A DNA stretch of 22,233 bases from RGIG1828 sp045592485. GTDB taxonomy: Bacteria; Bacillota; Clostridia; UMGS1810. Of this stretch, positions 6,931-15,525 are shown one piece after another. Made by a program: the position numbers and the translations under genes. The notes under the pieces were generated by a model. It was not told the origin of the DNA, ran no database searches, and saw nothing but the letters and a program-made list of their open reading frames with translations. Position 1 is the stretch's first letter; the number at the start of each line of letters is the position of its first letter. The stretch lies in NCBI GenBank assembly GCA_045592485.1, contig JAZNUS010000176.1:1-22233 (forward strand). Reading direction: 5' to 3'.

Positions 6931-8409
6931 ATGATTGGTGAAAACGGTTTTTTTGACAGTTCTGTATTTACATATTATGTTGTGAACAGTGACAATACTG
7001 ATTTTGGTTTGGAAAAAAAGTGCTCCGTGCAGGGGTGGAATGTTTTTTCATCTCCCGAAACCAAAATAAGAATCTTCGAAAAAGAAGACGGCGGCACTGT
7101 GGTGGTGATAGGCTATTGCATCGATTCCCACGGAGAATTGAATGCAGATGAAATTCCGGAGTTTCTCTCACTTCAGAGTGAGGCGGAATTTTTTGTTCAG
7201 CTTGCACGGCTTGCAGGAAAATATGTTATTTTGAAAGCATATAAGGACGGACTTTATGTATATACCGATGCCACGGCATCCCTGCCTGCTTTCTATAGCC
7301 AAAAGGAGGGCATGACATGTGTATCCTCCAATGAATATTTTATAAAGGAAATTACAGGAGCCGGCGAAGATGGGCGCATTTCTGCCATTTTAAAAAAAGC
7401 AGACGGTGCAAAAACCCTTCCCGGTGATATGACTCATTACGACGGTGTTTATGCACTTTTGCCCAATACCTTTTACTCATCCTTCGAAAACCAAGCCTTT
7501 CGCTACAATTTATATGAGCCTTCTGTATCTCTCAGTTCATCTGAGGCAGCTGTGAGGGCGGCTGAGCTTATAGAAAATGTGACAAAATCAATTGCACAGG
7601 ATTATGAAATCAAGTGTCCTCTTACGGGAGGTTATGACAGCCGTGTGGTTTTTGGGGTTCTTGGCAAATTGAAATATGAGCCTCTTGAAATATACACTAT
7701 GCGTCACAAAAATTCTCCTGACGCCGATGACATAGCAATTCCGGCAAGGATTGCTTCGGATTACGGTATAAATCATCATCTTCTTGAGGACAAGTCCTCA
7801 CCCGATGAATACATTGACTTTGCAGACAAGGTTTTCGGAAAAGATTTTTATTCAAAGAGAACTCTTGATATTGTTGCAACTCTTAAAGAACACATTGGAA
7901 AAGGCTGTATTCTTAACGGTGATATAATGGGACAAATCGGAAAAAGCTCTCTTCACAGAAGTATTCCCGAAATCTTTATGGGGCCGCGCTACTATCGCTG
8001 TAAGATTCACAATACCTCGGCATATGCTCTGGCTGAAGTGAAAAAATGGTACAGGCAGATTAAAAAGAATGCAGTTGAGAATGTGTGCGACAGCTTTTCG
8101 CAGGAAATACGCCTGGGAAGATGGGCTGCTGATGAAAACAGTATGTATTCCTTGTTTGGAATAAATGTTATAAACTGCTTTAACTGTCACGAAATCATAA
8201 GACTTTTCAGGGCGGTTCCGAGAAAGGAACGAAAGCTTTCAAAATTGCATAAGGAGCTGATTGGTATATTCGATTCAAAGCTTCTTAATTACAGCTTTGG
8301 GGCAGAGAAAATAACTCTGGAATCGTTGGCAAGAAAAACTGACATTGGATTTTATGCGGCAACCTTTGCAAAGTATTATATTCAGGTTATAAAAAATTTA
8401 AAGGGATGA
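6931..8409 (+). CDS. Asparagine-synthase-like ATP-dependent amidotransferase, no glutaminase cysteine
   Basis: The C-terminal half has an asparagine-synthase-type ATP-pyrophosphatase domain. Its PP-loop reads LTGGYDSR (231-238), followed by the family-like YTMRHKNSPDADDIAIPARIASDYG. The N-terminal 200 residues resemble the Ntn-type glutaminase fold (GKYVILKAYKDGLYVYTDA about 97-114, then VSSNEYF) but start MIGENGFF. The N-terminal Cys needed to release ammonia from glutamine is therefore missing. Activated-carboxyl chemistry remains plausible, using free ammonia or another amine. Relatives in O-antigen and pseudaminic-acid loci (WbpG, PseA) amidate sugars. In a locus with uronate enzymes, uronate amidation is a reasonable guess but unproven. 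The ATG at 6931 has AGGAG overlapping the previous stop. Confidence 0.82.
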   Translation: MIGENGFFDSSVFTYYVVNSDNTDFGLEKKCSVQGWNVFSSPETKIRIFEKEDGGTVVVIGYCIDSHGELNADEIPEFLSLQSEAEFFVQLARLAGKYVILKAYKDGLYVYTDATASLPAFYSQKEGMTCVSSNEYFIKEITGAGEDGRISAILKKADGAKTLPGDMTHYDGVYALLPNTFYSSFENQAFRYNLYEPSVSLSSSEAAVRAAELIENVTKSIAQDYEIKCPLTGGYDSRVVFGVLGKLKYEPLEIYTMRHKNSPDADDIAIPARIASDYGINHHLLEDKSSPDEYIDFADKVFGKDFYSKRTLDIVATLKEHIGKGCILNGDIMGQIGKSSLHRSIPEIFMGPRYYRCKIHNTSAYALAEVKKWYRQIKKNAVENVCDSFSQEIRLGRWAADENSMYSLFGINVINCFNCHEIIRLFRAVPRKERKLSKLHKELIGIFDSKLLNYSFGAEKITLESLARKTDIGFYAATFAKYYIQVIKNLKG

Positions 8410-8413
8410 TATT

Positions 8414-9265
8414 ATGAAAAAACTTATAGTAACAGCAGACGATTACGGAATGTCTCTTGCGGTTAATAAAGCCATTATCGAAGGCATACAGGCAGGGCTC
8501 ATTACAACAACAAATGTAATGACCAATATGGATTTTCTTGACAACCGTCAGGAGCTTGTCGCATTGAAGGATAAGGCATCAATAGGACTTCACTGGAACA
8601 TTTCCGTCGGAAAACCTCTTTCGCCCAAAGATGAGGTCTCATCTCTTGTAGATAGCGAAACAGGTGAGTTTTTCGGTTATGCGAAGTTTTGTGAAAAATA
8701 TAAAAGCGGTCAGATTAAGAATGAAGAAATAGTTACAGAGCTCAAAGCTCAGTATAACAGGTTTGTTGAGCTTTTCGGATTTGAACCTGACTACTGGAAC
8801 ACTCATCAGAACACCCATGTTGCACTTAAAATATATGATGTTTTTTTAAAGCTTGCATCTGAGCTTAAAATTTTCAAAATGAGAAATCATCAGAGAATTT
8901 ATGTGCCTGCCGCAAAAAAAGCAACCCGTTCTCTCAAATGGCAGATTATGGAGCCTGTTAAGAGAAATATTATCAGGAGCTGGCAGAAAAATGCAGCCCG
9001 AAATGGTATGAAATATCCTGACGGAGTAATTGTGAGTATGAACGAAGGCGACCGTTCAGATGTTGATTATACCTTTTCGACCATTAATTGGAAAAGCAAC
9101 GAAATCGGCGAATATGTAATTCACCCGGCTACAGAGTGTGACTCTCCATACTTTGGTAAAATTATAGAAAAAAGAATTGAAGAATACAGGCAGTTCACAA
9201 GCGATTCTACCAAGGAAGCTCTTAAAAAGAATAACATCGAGCTTGTTAATTTTTCGGTTCTGTAA
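8414..9265 (+). CDS. YdjC/ChbG-family carbohydrate deacetylase
   Basis: This metal-dependent deacetylase family includes ChbG, which removes an acetyl group from chito-oligosaccharides. The metal site is visible: ADDYG (8-12) supplies the catalytic and binding aspartates, GLHWN (58-62) a histidine, and NTHQNTHV (129-136) the paired histidines His131 and His135. A late IHPA motif is also present. There is no signal peptide, so it likely acts in the cytoplasm on lipid-linked or nucleotide-linked N-acetyl sugars, leaving a free amine. That would add positive charge or an attachment point to the repeat unit. The gene starts 4 bases after the AsnB-like gene, with AAGGGA upstream. Substrate assignment is inference; the family call is firm. 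Confidence 0.9.
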   Translation: MKKLIVTADDYGMSLAVNKAIIEGIQAGLITTTNVMTNMDFLDNRQELVALKDKASIGLHWNISVGKPLSPKDEVSSLVDSETGEFFGYAKFCEKYKSGQIKNEEIVTELKAQYNRFVELFGFEPDYWNTHQNTHVALKIYDVFLKLASELKIFKMRNHQRIYVPAAKKATRSLKWQIMEPVKRNIIRSWQKNAARNGMKYPDGVIVSMNEGDRSDVDYTFSTINWKSNEIGEYVIHPATECDSPYFGKIIEKRIEEYRQFTSDSTKEALKKNNIELVNFSVL

Positions 9266-9290
9266 ATTACTGATAAAGAGGTTATAAAAA

Positions 9291-10478
9291 ATGGCGAATG
9301 CTTTGTTTATTGGAAAGTATCCTCATCCCATAAATCCCTACAGAAATGTATTTTTTCAGAATTTAATATTTGAAATTGCCGACAAAGGCTATGATTGCAC
9401 TGTTATATCCCCGGTGTCTGTATGCCAGTATAAGACGCGAATCGGCGAAATACCCAAAAAAACAATTCATGAAACTCCCCGCGGCAACAAGGTCACGGTA
9501 TATTATCCGAGATTCGTTTCGGCATCGTCAAAAAAAATCGGCAACTTCAGTACTGCCAAGATTTCAGAGTATTTCTACATCAGGTCTGCAGTAGGTCTTG
9601 CAAAAAAACTGAATATAGATTTTGATTTTTCCTATGGTCATTTCTTTATTCACGGAGGTCTTGCCGCGATTAAAGCCGGCAATGCACTGGGAATCCCATC
9701 GTTTGTTGCGTATGGAGAAAGCTCCTATGAAGATGTTATAAAAAATCGTTTCGGTGATATTCTTCCCGGTCATATAAAGGGGCTTTCAGGAATAATTGCG
9801 GTTTCCGGAAAGAATGCGGAAGAGTTGAAAAATGAAAAGATATATGATAACATCCCCATGATTATAGCTCCCAATGCTACAGATAAATCTAAATTTTATG
9901 TAAAAGACAAAGCAGAGAGCCGAAAAGAACTGGGCATTTCCGAAGACAAATTTGTCGTTGGATTTGTGGGAGGCTTCAACAATCGTAAAGGCGACAAGAG
10001 AGTTCTTGAGGCTATAGAGGGATTAAATGATGTGTATGGTGCCTTTGCCGGAAGGGGAAGCAATCCGCCGTCAGGTGAAAAGGTTGTTTTTTGTAAGTCT
10101 TTGGAGCACCGTGATGTATGCACATTCTTAAATGCAATAGACATTTTTTGCCTGCCCACACTCAATGAAGGCTCCTGCAATGCAGTTGTTGAGGCTATGA
10201 GCTGCGGCAAGGCAATTGTTTCATCGGATTTGTCCTTTAACTATGATGCATTAAACAGCGATAATTCTGTTTTGGTAAACCCCAACTCTGTTGAAGAAAT
10301 CCGGAACGCAATAAAGAACCTCCGGGAAGATGATGCTTTACGGAAACGGATTTCCGAAAAAGCACTTGAGGATTCGGAAGAGTTTACAATCGGAAAAAGA
10401 GCGGAAAATATTTTGAATTTCATAAAAGCTAACAGCAACAAAAAAGGAATTGATAAAATTGGAACAAATGAAAACTGA
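9291..10478 (+). CDS. Glycosyltransferase family 4 (group 1), second copy
   Basis: A 395-residue GT-B-fold retaining glycosyltransferase. The N-terminal acceptor half opens MANALFIGKYPHPINPYRNVFFQNL. The C-terminal half shows VVGFVGGFNNRKG, typical of the sugar-nucleotide binding turn, and the E-x7-E region in LPTLNEGSCNAVVEAMSCGKAIV. It is clearly different in sequence from the GT4 at 5812, so it probably makes another linkage. GAGG lies 9 bases before the ATG. Its 3' end overlaps the start of the polymerase-like gene, suggesting coupled translation. Confidence 0.9.
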   Translation: MANALFIGKYPHPINPYRNVFFQNLIFEIADKGYDCTVISPVSVCQYKTRIGEIPKKTIHETPRGNKVTVYYPRFVSASSKKIGNFSTAKISEYFYIRSAVGLAKKLNIDFDFSYGHFFIHGGLAAIKAGNALGIPSFVAYGESSYEDVIKNRFGDILPGHIKGLSGIIAVSGKNAEELKNEKIYDNIPMIIAPNATDKSKFYVKDKAESRKELGISEDKFVVGFVGGFNNRKGDKRVLEAIEGLNDVYGAFAGRGSNPPSGEKVVFCKSLEHRDVCTFLNAIDIFCLPTLNEGSCNAVVEAMSCGKAIVSSDLSFNYDALNSDNSVLVNPNSVEEIRNAIKNLREDDALRKRISEKALEDSEEFTIGKRAENILNFIKANSNKKGIDKIGTNEN

Positions 10479-11718
10479 TAAAAATTCTCTGACATTTATA
10501 GGACTGCTTTTTATTGCATACATCTCAGCCACAAGCTGTCTGTCCAATAACATCGTGTTATACGGAGGCTATGCTGCTCTTATGGTTTTTGCCGGAATAA
10601 AGCTCCTTTTCGATGACGGGGGTAAGCTTATTGTAACTCCATATTCAAAAAGAATGTTTCTTTTCGTGGGTTACTGTTTTTTGGGAATACTCTGGGCTTA
10701 TGACAGAAAGATGTCGGCAGTACAGCTTCCTTTGCTTGGCGCATGTGTGATTATGATGATAGTTATGAGTGACTATTACATAAAGAGAAAGGAAGTAAAA
10801 CCGCTCTTTTGGGTTATAGCAATTGCAGGTTTTGTACTTTCTATATATGTTATAGTTGAATATGGCGGTATTTCCTCCTTCTATGAGCAGGCAACCGCTA
10901 TCCAGGGCTCTCTTTCTCACAGACGCCTGGGAGGAGATATAAAAAATCCCAACGCAATAGGTATGCAGTGCGGTTATGCCACGGTAATACTGTTCTTTTT
11001 TGCACTTATCAGGAAAAAATATTTATGTTATGTTTTGTTGCTTGTTCCTTTTGCGGTGACAGCAGCCAGTGGCAGCCGTAAAGCTCTTTTGATGCTCGTT
11101 ATCGGATTTGTAATGGTGTTCTACTACAAAATTTTAGAGGGTGACAGCTCAAAGAGATACATAAAAGTCTACTTTGGTTTCTTTGCCGTGATAATTGCAA
11201 TCGCCGCTGTATTTTCCCTTGATATTATGAATACGGCTGTTGAACGAATGATAGATTCTTCAGGAATGCTTAGCGGAGCCGGTTCGGATAATTCCACAAC
11301 AGAGAGATTCAATATGATTATTGTGGGACTGAAGCAGTACTGGAAAAAGCCCGTTATAGGCTGGGGAATTGCAAACTCACGAATAGTCAATGCCGCATAT
11401 CTCGGTGTTTCGAAGTATTCTCACAATGATTATATCGAACTTATGCTCAACGGCGGACTTGTCGGAATGCTTTTGTATTACGGAATGATTGTCAAAATGA
11501 TTAAAGAACATATTGCAATTATAAAGGTAAATAAAAGAGACGATGATGCGGTTCTGTCATTTATGCTTCTTATTCTTTTCCTGGCAATGAACATGGCTTG
11601 CGTAACCTACTACAACAGCATACCTTCATATGTGTATCTGACATTATGGATAACCCTTATTGAAATTAAAAAGGAAGGATTGACTTATAATGAATCTGGC
11701 GTCAAAAGTATTGAATAA
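10459..11718 (+). CDS. O-antigen polymerase/ligase family membrane protein (Wzy/WaaL-like)
   Basis: A polytopic membrane protein with about ten to twelve hydrophobic segments. In the C-terminal half a long outward loop carries NSTTERFNMI, KPVIGWGIANS and YSHNDYIELMLNGGLVG. The H-N-x-Y pattern followed by a glycine-rich helix is characteristic of the Wzy_C/WaaL superfamily. It would polymerise lipid-linked repeats or ligate them to an acceptor outside the membrane. I favour the TTG at 10459 as start, with AAGGA (10444-10448) 10 bases upstream. The ATG at 10468 is the alternative and has only a weak GGA. Either start overlaps the preceding glycosyltransferase gene, and the 3' end overlaps the TupA-like gene by 29 bases. 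Polymerase versus ligase cannot be decided from sequence. Confidence 0.85.
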   Translation: MEQMKTDKNSLTFIGLLFIAYISATSCLSNNIVLYGGYAALMVFAGIKLLFDDGGKLIVTPYSKRMFLFVGYCFLGILWAYDRKMSAVQLPLLGACVIMMIVMSDYYIKRKEVKPLFWVIAIAGFVLSIYVIVEYGGISSFYEQATAIQGSLSHRRLGGDIKNPNAIGMQCGYATVILFFFALIRKKYLCYVLLLVPFAVTAASGSRKALLMLVIGFVMVFYYKILEGDSSKRYIKVYFGFFAVIIAIAAVFSLDIMNTAVERMIDSSGMLSGAGSDNSTTERFNMIIVGLKQYWKKPVIGWGIANSRIVNAAYLGVSKYSHNDYIELMLNGGLVGMLLYYGMIVKMIKEHIAIIKVNKRDDDAVLSFMLLILFLAMNMACVTYYNSIPSYVYLTLWITLIEIKKEGLTYNESGVKSIE

Positions 11719-12556
11719 ACTAATGGTAAAAGGTTTTTTTGATTTTTTACCTGATAAGCAATATATCAAGTTTAGATTCTTTGTAATGATGAGGAAGAAA
11801 CTTAATCTTGATAATCCTCGAACTTTTAATGAAAAATTGCAGTGGATCAAGCTATATGACCGCAATCCGTTATATACTCAGATGGTTGATAAATATGCTG
11901 TAAGGGAATATATTTCTGAAAAAATAGGGGAGGAATATTTGATTCCTTTGCTTGGTGTGTGGGACAGTGTTGACGAGATAGATTTTGATTCACTTCCAAA
12001 TCAGTTTGTATTAAAATGCAATCATGACAGCGGCGGTCTTGTTATATGTAAGGATAAATCAGAATTGAATTTTAAAGAGTCTAAGTCTAAGCTTTCTAAG
12101 TCTATGAAGCGTGATTTTTATAAGCTTTCAAGAGAATGGCCCTATAGAAATGTTAAAAGAAAAATAATTGCAGAACAGTTTATGGTTGATGAATCAGGGA
12201 CTGAGCTTAAGGACTATAAGTTTTTTTGCTTTGATGGCAAACCTGAATATATGTTTGTAGCGACAGGTCGTCCACATGATACACGCTTTGATTTTTTCGA
12301 TATGGATTTTAATCACCTCGATATATTGAACGGGCATCCCATGGCGACAAAAAACATTGAAAAACCAGCTGCATTTGAAGAAATGAAAGAATTGGCATCT
12401 AAGCTTTCAAAGGAATTCAGACACGCTCGAATAGATTTTTACGATATAAGTGGAAAGGTATATTTTGGTGAAATTACATTTTTTCATCATAGCGGATTTA
12501 CACCGTTTGAACCCGAGGAGTGGGATAAAAAGCTTGGAGACAAGATAAATTTATAA
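11690..12556 (+). CDS. TupA-like ATP-grasp ligase
   Basis: The protein matches the TupA-like ATP-grasp family, named for a gene of teichuronopeptide synthesis in alkaliphilic Bacillus, where amino acids are joined to a polyuronic acid. It starts with the family-type NPRTFNEKLQWIKLYDRNPLY (42-62) and DKYAVREYI. ATP-grasp elements follow: VLKCNHDSGG (107-116), DYKFFCFDGKP (175-185) and RIDFY...GEITFFHHSGF (247-270), with Glu261 a likely metal ligand. At 288 residues it is a normal length. The gene overlaps the polymerase gene by 29 bases, with AAGGAAGGA about 10 bases before the ATG. Its DNA is AT-richer and uses TCT serine codons more than its neighbours, hinting at separate acquisition. It may amidate uronate carboxyls with an amino acid, which is inference. 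Confidence 0.87.
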   Translation: MNLASKVLNKLMVKGFFDFLPDKQYIKFRFFVMMRKKLNLDNPRTFNEKLQWIKLYDRNPLYTQMVDKYAVREYISEKIGEEYLIPLLGVWDSVDEIDFDSLPNQFVLKCNHDSGGLVICKDKSELNFKESKSKLSKSMKRDFYKLSREWPYRNVKRKIIAEQFMVDESGTELKDYKFFCFDGKPEYMFVATGRPHDTRFDFFDMDFNHLDILNGHPMATKNIEKPAAFEEMKELASKLSKEFRHARIDFYDISGKVYFGEITFFHHSGFTPFEPEEWDKKLGDKINL

Positions 12557-12605
12557 ATTGAAAAATATGAAACAGATGTTTTCAGAATCGGGCAGGTGAT
12601 ATGTT

Positions 12606-14099
12606 GTGAATGATAAAGAAAAGGATGTCGTATGCGAGTCTGACAAAAAGATTAAATCAAAGGTTATAAAAAGTGCAAAGTGGACAACCACCAAGTCAAT
12701 TTTCAACATGGCATACGGTCCGGTGTATAAAATTGTACTTGCACTGATTGTTTCCCCTTTAGGGTTTGCATATATATCTGCAATAAAAGCAGTGTTAAAT
12801 ATTGGCGATCTTCTTAGCCGTATTGGCTTCAGTCAGGCATTGATTGTTGAAAATGACAGCGGGAAAAAACAATTTTCCACAGTTTTCTGGATTGATTTGC
12901 TAACGGCCTTTCTTACCGGTGTGGGAATTTTTATTGCTGCACCGTGGGTAGAAAAGTTCTATGAGCTTTCAAATCTCAAGGAAATGATTGCAGTGTCATC
13001 TGTTTGTGTATTCCTTACAGGCATTACAAGAACATTCAAATGCTATCTTCAGAAGAATCTCAGACTGGATATAAATGTTAAAATTGATATAATAGATATA
13101 ATTGTTGATACCATATCGACAGTTGTTTTCATAATTTTAATGGACGACATAACAGGCTATATCTACGGTACACTTGTCAGCCGCTTTGTATATCTTGCAC
13201 TGTACGCTTATTGTGCGTTCCGTCAAGGATATCGGATGGGATTTTATTTCGATAAGAGCTTTTTATATAAGGTCAGAAATTTTGCCGGCTCGGTTTCCTT
13301 CCGTCAGATATTTGACTACTTTGCAAGGATAGCGGACGAGCTTCTGATTGCAAGACTTTTTGAAGATAAGAGCATCCTGGGTATATACTATTTTGCCAAG
13401 GATTTAATTGCAAAGCCCGGGCAGGTTATTACCACTGCAGTGTCTCAGGTGGCACTTTCTGCTCTTGCTAAATTCACTGATAATATGGAAAAATTCAATG
13501 CAATTTATCTGAAAATTTCCAAGTGTCTTGCAATTGCATCATTCTCTGTGTTTGGCGGTATCGCACTGACAGCAGGTGAATTTGTGCCTGTACTTTTCGG
13601 AAATGAGTATATCGATGCCATTATATATGTTCAATGCTTTGCAATAACCTCTGCCATAAGCACGGTGGTGACATCCCCGGCAAGTGCGGTCCTTTATGCA
13701 AAGAGAAAGCCCGGAGCAATTATGTGGCTGGATATTTTCAATAATGCCATCTATTTACTTCTTCTGTTGCTACTCGGGCGTTTTGGTGTTATATATGTTC
13801 TTGTTACAAAGATGATTTCATCCTGTGCTTCGATTCCCCTTACAAACGGAGTTACGCGCAGGGCACTGGATATGCCGATGTCACGGTTTGCAGGAAACTT
13901 GAAGTCGGTGTTCCTGGCGGCAATTTGTATGATCATATCAGTTCTGGGAATCAAGCTTCTTATTCCCGAAAGTCTGGGATATTTGACAGAGCTGTGTGTG
14001 GCAGTAGTAGTTGGTGTGGCTGTTTTTCTGATTTTGATGTGGAAAAGCGAAAGAAAAATGTTGTTGGAATTAATTTCTATGATAAAAGGTGTTAAGTGA
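12606..14099 (+). CDS. Wzx-type polysaccharide flippase (MOP/Polysacc_synt superfamily)
   Basis: A 497-residue integral membrane protein with about twelve to fourteen hydrophobic segments, the size and pattern of MOP-superfamily lipid-linked oligosaccharide flippases (WzxC/TuaB-like). After a charged 25-residue tail, the sequence KWTTTKSIFNMAYGPVYKIVLALIVSPLGFAYISAI resembles the first helix region of lipopolysaccharide exporters. It would flip the finished undecaprenyl-linked repeat to the outer membrane face for the Wzy-like protein. The start is GTG at 12606, with AGGTGA (12594-12599) 6 bases upstream; the ATG at 12601 runs directly into a stop. Its stop overlaps the next gene's start by one base. 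Confidence 0.9.
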   Translation: MNDKEKDVVCESDKKIKSKVIKSAKWTTTKSIFNMAYGPVYKIVLALIVSPLGFAYISAIKAVLNIGDLLSRIGFSQALIVENDSGKKQFSTVFWIDLLTAFLTGVGIFIAAPWVEKFYELSNLKEMIAVSSVCVFLTGITRTFKCYLQKNLRLDINVKIDIIDIIVDTISTVVFIILMDDITGYIYGTLVSRFVYLALYAYCAFRQGYRMGFYFDKSFLYKVRNFAGSVSFRQIFDYFARIADELLIARLFEDKSILGIYYFAKDLIAKPGQVITTAVSQVALSALAKFTDNMEKFNAIYLKISKCLAIASFSVFGGIALTAGEFVPVLFGNEYIDAIIYVQCFAITSAISTVVTSPASAVLYAKRKPGAIMWLDIFNNAIYLLLLLLLGRFGVIYVLVTKMISSCASIPLTNGVTRRALDMPMSRFAGNLKSVFLAAICMIISVLGIKLLIPESLGYLTELCVAVVVGVAVFLILMWKSERKMLLELISMIKGVK

Positions 14100-15436
14100 T
14101 GATAGATTTTTTATTTGTTTATGAATTGGAACAACGGGAGCTTGAAAATATAACACTTCTGGGAGCGGAGCTCGAAAACAGAGGTTATAGGGTTGCCTAT
14201 GAAAAATATGATTTTCTTTATCCCCGGAAATTAAGGAAAAAATACATAAACAATGTTAAGGTTGTTATTGTACACTCAATGTACAATGAAAAAGTACTGT
14301 ATAATCTTGTTTATCAGGCCTTTGGCTTTGTTAAAAAAATAATCAATCTTCAGTGGGAGCAGGTTGGTACAATAAAGGACGAAAATTCCACCACTGCACA
14401 CAGATATCCGAAACAGTCTGCCAAAACCGTGCCCCATGTGTGCTGGGGACCGAAAATGCAGGAAATTCTTATAAGATGCGGAATGGATAAAGAGCGGGCA
14501 CCGGTTCTGGGTCCTCTGCATATGGATTTTCTGAGAAAAGAATTTGACGGATATTATATGTCAAGGGAAGCGCTTTTCAAAGAGTTTGGTATTCCGACCG
14601 ACAAAAAGGTTTTGTTGTTTTTGTCGTCATTCAGCTACACTTCATTAACCGAAAAGCAACTTGATAATCTTAGGAGAATTTTAAATAAGGATAGTGTAGA
14701 AGCTTTTCACAAAATATCTGTTGACTCTCAAAGAGAAATACTTGAGTGGATTGAAAGATATTTAAATGAAAATCCTGACGAAATTTTCATCTATCGTCCC
14801 CATCCTGCAGAAGCTGGCAATAAGCTGCTCCGGGAGTATGAACAACGCAATTCCCGATTGTTTGTTATTGGAAAATACTCTGTAAAACAGTGGATTAAAA
14901 CCGCTGATGTTATTTTCAACTGGTTTTCTACATCTATGGCAGAGGTGTATTTTGACGGAAAAGATGGTTTTGTACTTCGTCCTGTTGAAATGGTAAAGGA
15001 AAAAGATGTAGCTATCATGCGCGATTGCAGGTTTATAACAACATACGAGGACTTTGTGAGTGCTGCTCACGGATGCAATGATCTTGTTGTATCTGCAGAT
15101 GCTCTTAAGTCATATTATGATGTGACAGATACTCCGGCCTTCGTGCGTTGTGCGGACTTCTTTGAAGAAGTGATAACGACAGATAAATATGATTATGAGT
15201 GGACAAGCGAGCTTGAGAAGAGCTTTAAAAGGCAGCGGCGAAAAGATGATTTAACGCATTTTGCAGTGGGTTGTAAGCATATTCTTGAGTTCACAGTCAA
15301 TAAGATAAAGCAAAGCTTTGGACTGAACCACGATAAGACAAAAATTGATTTTTACAATAAAAGAAAAAATGATAATAATGAGCACAAAAAAAATCAGGCT
15401 GAAAAGCTTTCTGTGATGCACAGATTTATTGATTAG
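14099..15436 (+). CDS. GT-B-like surface-carbohydrate biosynthesis protein with HP motif
   Basis: This looks like the surface carbohydrate biosynthesis/polysialyl- and glycerophosphotransferase-like group. Visible elements are an N-terminal Rossmann-like start (IDFLFVYELEQ), WGPKMQEIL (116-124), IYRPHPAE (231-238) and NWFSTSMAEVYF (274-285). The HP and Ser/Thr motifs recall bacterial sialyltransferases and TagF-type enzymes, which use donors that release CMP. The adjacent gene encodes a CMP-sugar synthetase, so this could be the enzyme that uses its product. The ATG at 14099 overlaps the flippase stop (TGATG), with AAGGTG 7 bases upstream; a GTG three bases earlier is possible. The C-terminal approximately 60 residues are lysine/asparagine-rich and likely unstructured. 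Family moderately sure, donor inferred. Confidence 0.7.
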   Translation: MIDFLFVYELEQRELENITLLGAELENRGYRVAYEKYDFLYPRKLRKKYINNVKVVIVHSMYNEKVLYNLVYQAFGFVKKIINLQWEQVGTIKDENSTTAHRYPKQSAKTVPHVCWGPKMQEILIRCGMDKERAPVLGPLHMDFLRKEFDGYYMSREALFKEFGIPTDKKVLLFLSSFSYTSLTEKQLDNLRRILNKDSVEAFHKISVDSQREILEWIERYLNENPDEIFIYRPHPAEAGNKLLREYEQRNSRLFVIGKYSVKQWIKTADVIFNWFSTSMAEVYFDGKDGFVLRPVEMVKEKDVAIMRDCRFITTYEDFVSAAHGCNDLVVSADALKSYYDVTDTPAFVRCADFFEEVITTDKYDYEWTSELEKSFKRQRRKDDLTHFAVGCKHILEFTVNKIKQSFGLNHDKTKIDFYNKRKNDNNEHKKNQAEKLSVMHRFID

Positions 15437-15525
15437 TCAGCCCGGGATTGACAGAGATGAAAAACAATAATTTAGCTTGATATAGACGGGTTCGTCTGAG
15501 TGTTTTATGAAAGGATTTAAAAATT

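Noticed and set aside
15448..15453. Perfect TTGACA before the cytidylyltransferase gene, considered as an internal promoter
   Set aside because: No acceptable -10 lies 16-18 bases downstream; TATAGA is 27 bases away and other candidates match poorly.
15484..15497. Small hairpin AGACG/CGTCT before the cytidylyltransferase gene, considered as a terminator
   Set aside because: The stem is only five base pairs and no T-run follows.
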